A stretch of 35,561 bases of DNA, taken from NCBI GenBank assembly GCA_948471035.1, contig CAOKRC010000019.1, positions 1 through 35,561 of the forward strand, in the 5' to 3' direction. Made by a program: the position numbers and the translations under genes. The notes below the pieces were generated by a model. The model worked only from the letters and a program-made list of their open reading frames with translations, ran no database searches and was not told the DNA's origin. This document shows, piece after piece, positions 35,326 through 35,561 of this stretch (within the stretch, counting starts at the first letter, position 1; the number at the start of each line of letters is the position of its first letter). This DNA comes from an uncultured Clostridium sp. (lineage in GTDB: Bacteria; Bacillota; Clostridia; TANB77; CAG-508).

Positions 35326-35561
35326 TTATGATAATTTTAAATGTTTTCTAGCATCCTTTTCTAAACTATAAACAGTTTCAACATCATCACGTAAATAAAA
35401 AATATCTTTTTGCATTTGAGAAATAGTATTTAAAATTTTAAGAATATTAGAAGAATTGTTATCAACTTTTTTCTCAAGAGTATCAAACTTGTTATTGAAC
35501 TTTTCTTCAAGAGTATCAAACTTGTTATTGAACTTTTCTTCAAGAGTATCAAACTTGTTAT
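35326..35561 (-). CDS. Coiled-coil protein with 11-residue repeats, 3' end (partial)
   Basis: A minus-strand frame enters from the right edge and stops at 35326, giving 78 visible codons. It reads as repeats of NKFDTLEEKFN (11 residues, three visible copies, the last one diverged). A tail containing 'ILKILNTISQMQKDIFYL' and ending KHLKLS follows. The heptad-like hydrophobic spacing predicts a coiled coil. The repeated part is nearly identical at DNA level, so repeat number can change by slippage. I do not recognise the family; short proteins like this often accompany phage or plasmid genes. Confidence 0.75.
   Translation of the reverse strand, partial: NKFDTLEEKFNNKFDTLEEKFNNKFDTLEKKVDNNSSNILKILNTISQMQKDIFYLRDDVETVYSLEKDARKHLKLS
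35464..35561. repeat. 33-bp tandem repeat, in frame
   Basis: The unit starting GTTATTGAACTTTTC recurs at 35491, 35524 and 35557, exactly 33 bp apart. A diverged copy of the downstream half lies at about 35464-35490. The array continues beyond the window. Confidence 0.9.

Overview
This window is a very A+T-rich stretch from a low-GC Gram-positive bacterium, most likely an anaerobic gut-type clostridium (Bacillota). The evidence is AGGAGG-type ribosome binding sites, hairpin plus U-run terminators, strong ATA/AGA codon preference, and the gene content (SMC, Fe/Mn superoxide dismutase, TrmL, MmcQ/YjbR, DUF2207, PMCA-type P-ATPase). No rRNA or complete tRNA gene was seen.

Layout. Bases 1-6.4 kb look like the end of a mobile defence island: the 3' end of a restriction-modification specificity subunit, a DUF7695-like zinc ribbon, an AbiL-type AAA ATPase plus RloB pair, a PHP-ATPase (TrlF-like) with a small overlapping partner, and a small DUF6809-like gene. 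An 18-bp fragment identical to part of an initiator tRNA-Met anticodon region, as I remember that tRNA, lies at the right edge. From 6.5 to 15.1 kb are an ArsC/Spx-like protein, a YjbR protein, a TetR/MMPL/secreted coiled-coil efflux cluster with three matching operators, a CCA-adding-type nucleotidyltransferase and a prepilin-like protein with an FGE/SUMF1 fold. From 15.1 to 35.5 kb are smc, a NUDIX gene, a divergent DUF3800/unknown pair, tandem structured RNAs ahead of a Ca2+-type P-ATPase, DUF2207, a lone PemK-like toxin, an SsuBCA-like ABC importer, a phosphoglycerate mutase-like phosphatase, superoxide dismutase, an HD-domain protein, trmL, an M23 peptidase and small genes.

Main discovery. 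Ten recognisable genes between 15.0 and 34.7 kb are each broken by one or two single-base frame breaks, 13 in all. Every break has the same form. An in-frame CGG codon stands where the protein family requires glycine, and dropping the C turns CGGN into a GGN glycine codon and restores the family sequence. Several families are essential or strongly conserved, and the glycines include the SMC Walker A glycine and the TGDG glycine of the P-ATPase. The other arginine codons (AGA, AGG, CGA, CGT, CGC) are read normally. The only other in-frame CGG I found is in a 60-codon ORF with atypical codon use. The simplest biological reading is that CGG has lost its arginine tRNA and works as a genome-wide +1 recoding signal, either by skipping the C or by quadruplet CGGN decoding as glycine. 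The alternative is a systematic C insertion before glycine codons in the data. This decides whether ten genes are functional, so those genes are annotated here as single CDSs spanning the sites.

Other points of interest are a repeated, unassigned structured RNA with a terminator ahead of the P-ATPase, a family of TGTAG-headed hairpin repeats with compensatory changes, and a surface-type gene with 33-bp in-frame repeats running off the right edge.
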